A DNA stretch of 64,000 nt from Serinus canaria (Eukaryota; Chordata; Aves; Passeriformes; Fringillidae): positions 56,915,180 through 56,979,179 of the forward strand of contig NC_066314.1 in the NCBI RefSeq assembly GCF_022539315.1. The letters are read 5' to 3'. Shown here piece after piece: positions 60,801-64,000 of the stretch; position 1 is the first letter of the stretch; the number at the start of each line of letters is the position of its first letter. The position numbers and the translations under genes are program-made. Below the pieces are notes generated by a model. That model did no database searches, was not told the origin of the DNA, and saw only the letters and a list, made by a program, of their open reading frames with translations.

Positions 60801-63623
60801 AATGCAATCCCAGCAAACCATGAACTATAAAGACCCAAAGTTTCAGAGGGGAATTTATTGTATGGGAGCATATCCAATACTCTTTGTCAACCATTAATGA
60901 GAATAATAAAAAATAGAAGCTTCTTAAATGACAAAAAATATAGTTACATTTAATACAGATTTTCATCTTGCATTGAAATGGAGCAGTAATAAAATGCTCA
61001 CTCATGTTTTCACAGTTGGTGTTGCTTCTCTAGGTTAAAGAAAGCATCAGCAACTCAAATGTTCCAGTCAGAACCCCTAGTTAGCAGTTTCATGGGATGA
61101 TGGTGAGGGTTAATGCTCTCAGCAATTTTGACACACTTCACAAGTACAGCAGACCCACTTGATCCATTTCAGAACTACTAAAGTTTTCAGAGGGACCCGC
61201 TACACTTGAAGCATCCTTGCTGCAACTGAAAGGGTTTTGTATCAGAACATGGCTTTTAGGCCCCAGACACACAACTGTGGAACACTCAGAAATGTTCTTA
61301 AATCCAATCTGGTTCAAAGGGCTCTGAGTTGATCCTTTGTGACCCCTTTGTTCTGCCCTCACATGCACCACACATGAGCACAAAGCTCTAACCAGTACTT
61401 GGTCAGATGTGTAAAGTGCTTGCAAGACCACAAAGGATTTGACATTCTTCAGCACTCCACTTAGAGACCTAAAGGCATTCACTGCATGCATACATTGGTA
61501 TTTACTACACACACTTACACCCAGCCCCCAATATTATTGCAATAATTCTTTGCTGGTATAACAGCTCATACACCAAGTTTCACTTATTTAGTTTTCTACA
61601 AACATAGGAAAAAAACACCTGAAGAGAGCTAGAACAGCTTTCAATCAGTCACTATATTGGCATTGAAAGCTTTATTTTTGAAAACTTTAAGCAGCAATAC
61701 TGAATAAATAGACAGAATGATTGTTTTGTCATCTCCATACAGCTGATGGCCTTCATCCAAAACATTAAAATACTGTAGCAAATAGAATAAACATGCACAT
61801 TTCAATGTTCTAAAAAAAAACCCAAACAAACAAATAAAAGGAGGTGTAATATAAAAGTAACACTTTGACACTTGTTTTGATACAGTTCAGACCATTAGAG
61901 ACTATTTTCTGGAAAAAATATCTGAATACAGTTTTGTTATTTACATGTATCATTAAGGCCCAATTCACTCAAGTTAATGCACATCAGGAATTTATATGCT
62001 TTAAGGTAACTCACTAAAAATTACAAGAACCATGTTTCTTTGATCATACTCATATGATCCCAGTTCACTAAAATAATGCAATACTCTCCACTCTAAAAAC
62101 AAGGCAATTGCTGCCCCAAGAAGAGATGTTTATTTCACTAAGGTATCTTTTTCCCTCTTACCTCATATGTTTGCATATTGTTAATGCTAGTAGTGGTAGT
62201 TCTCTTCTTCAAGAGCTTCCTCCGAACTTGCCAGGGTTTAGAAAAGCAAGCAATCTCAAAGCTAACATACCATTTCCAGAAGCAATTCAGGCACTTGGGA
62301 ACCTAAGTCCCACTAAAAGATACTGGGAGCTGACATTTTAGAGTGGGACTCTTGGTTTCTCCGTTGCTCAGGCATTCAGACTGTTCAGCTTAGCCTTAAC
62401 CTACTGGCTTTTCAGATGCTCACCCCCCTCTTTTCCCCTAACAACATAGCATCTCCCTCCTCATGGATGAGAGAGGTAACACAGGTAATTTCCATTAGTA
62501 ATAAATTAAAGGAGTTCTTCATATAAATTCCCTGTGCACTGGAAAATAGTGCTTGTGTATTCAACTAATGCAAGCAAAAAACCCCATTTTTATCATGCTG
62601 CCCAGTAAATAATATGGCACTTGTTAAAATTAGTATGTGTAGCTTCCTTTCTGCTAATGCCCTAGGAGGTTTGGAACACTTCGAAAATGGACTTTTTGTA
62701 CAGTTGTAAAGAAAGAGTGAGTTTCCGCAGTTGATCCGAAGCAAAACTCTAAACGCCATAGTGTGAGGGATTTTCTAACTGTTACACATGGGTCAGTTCA
62801 CATTTAATGCAAGGGCATGCCATTTCTATTTGGTTTATTTACAGAGAAGGTGAAAATGCTATGGAACTTCAGCCTGGGTGAAATTCAGTAAGCAAGAGGA
62901 GTATGGTGGGGGGTAGGAGAATTTGTCAGTGTCTCACAACTAGCAGGTCTGGATCCCAAAGCCTCTCTTTGGCCACAGGAGAAGCTGCAAATGTTTTTCA
63001 GATCACCTTGACATGTGCCAAAGCCCTGGCAAGGAGGGCCCACTCAGGGGTGCTGAAGTGGTCACTCCTGAGCCAGCTCCAGGCTGGCTCCTGTGTCCAA
63101 CAGCTGCTGCAGTCAGCAGGTGCTACTTTTTAACTCAAATGGCAAATTGCTCCCTTGATTCTATGACAAATCTGTAATTCAAGCCCTCCAAAGCTGCTCT
63201 TACTCCTCCTTTTAATCCATTTCCTCCTCCCTCTGTCTTACAGAAAAACCTGGCAGAGAAAGAGAGTAGGTTTTATGATGCAAGAGCCCAATTCAGCTCA
63301 AACTGACATCTGTGGAAGATGGACCAGTCACAGAATATGACAAAATCATTAGCTGGGGTAAATATGTTGATCTGCCTTAAAAATACTTCATCTCAGTACA
63401 AGACTCTTTCCCCCCCACCCCCATGCAGCATAATTTGGGCCAGACTTTGCAAGGTGCTGAGTGCCTCAGTTCTCTAACATCAAGAGGTGCTGAAGATGCA
63501 AGATATCCACTGGAGAGGGCCATTTCATTTCTGTAACTTGAACCCAGAATGTAAGGCATATATGCTCAAGTACCTTGGACAGATATTGTCCCCAAACTAT
63601 GTATATTTATGTATATTTTACAC

Positions 63624-63644
63624 TATATATATATATATATACAC

Positions 63645-63687
<43 letters not shown>
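63624..63687. repeat. Compound (TA)n(CA)n microsatellite
   Basis: TA repeats (about 63624-63665, with one ACAC interruption) followed by CA repeats to 63687. The TA part is self-complementary and could extrude as a cruciform. Confidence 0.95.
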
Positions 63688-64000
63688 TTCCTTTAATACA
63701 AATTTATGGGCACAGTAAACATGAGGACAGAATTGTTTTAAACTAACAGTAAAATGGGTGAGCACTGCAAAGCTTCCTCAGGTAGGAATACCTTGTTTTC
63801 CAGTTTGCTCACAAGGGAAGATAAAAAAAAAAAAGAAGACCTGATAGGTCAAACAGTAAAAATTCAGAGTCCATTTGGAAAGGTCCTTTATATATTCACA
63901 GCCTTATCTGTTGCTGTACGTCTAAATACAGCAGCATTTTTAGAATATATGATGTCATTAATAAGTGGGAAAAAAATGCATTAAGCACTCAAGAATCCTT

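Larger units (their letters stand above)
56313..63999. other. Right-hand AT-rich region
   Basis: No coding exon could be supported. It contains a MIR-like fragment (about 57700-57850), minus-strand AATAAA motifs at 60854-60859, 61671-61676 and 62834-62839, and a long TA/CA microsatellite. By synteny the minus-strand gene RASSF8 should lie to the right, so part of 60.8-64 kb could be its 3' UTR, but no RASSF8 coding sequence is visible. Confidence 0.45.

Overview
This window is vertebrate nuclear DNA and almost certainly avian. It has intron-bearing genes with GT/AG splice sites, CpG-island promoters, several CR1 LINE 3' ends of the bird type (ending in short repeats like ATTCTGTG), and only sparse ancient MIR-like and CR1-like fossils. 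A songbird or related bird fits, but I cannot fix the species. No bacterial operon, CRISPR array, tRNA or rRNA gene was seen.

Two protein-coding genes can be reconstructed exon by exon. They lie head to head. SSPN (sarcospan, minus strand) has three coding exons at 16981-16664, 5881-5795 and 972-610, giving a predicted 255-residue four-pass membrane protein of the dystrophin-glycoprotein complex. BHLHE41 (DEC2/SHARP1, plus strand) has five coding exons between 43936 and 46157, giving a predicted 450-residue bHLH-Orange repressor of the circadian clock. As I recall the human map, RASSF8-BHLHE41-SSPN-ITPR2 lie in this order on chromosome 12p, so the arrangement is conserved synteny. RASSF8 would be expected just past the right edge on the minus strand; I found none of its coding sequence.

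Layout: 1-609 is SSPN 3' UTR and flank; 610-16981 is SSPN with 4.8 kb and 10.8 kb introns; about 16860-17520 is the SSPN CpG island and promoter; 17.6-41.3 kb is intergenic with a few old repeats; 41.3-41.6 kb is a CR1; about 42.0-46.4 kb is a large CpG island holding the BHLHE41 promoter (E-boxes, a GC-rich hairpin, a minisatellite, an odd pure A/T stretch) and the gene; 46158 to about 47.8 kb is the BHLHE41 3' UTR; 51.4-55.7 kb is a dense CR1 cluster surrounding a second, orphan CpG island (about 52020-52520); 56-64 kb is repeat-poor AT-rich DNA ending near a TA/CA microsatellite.

The two genes are not in one pathway: one is structural (muscle membrane), the other a transcriptional repressor. 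The most interesting unexplained item is the orphan CpG island at 52.0-52.5 kb. It carries a GC box, a CCAAT box and a short ATG-initiated open stretch that runs straight into a good splice donor, so it could be the unannotated first exon of a gene or lncRNA. No wholly new biological system is evident.
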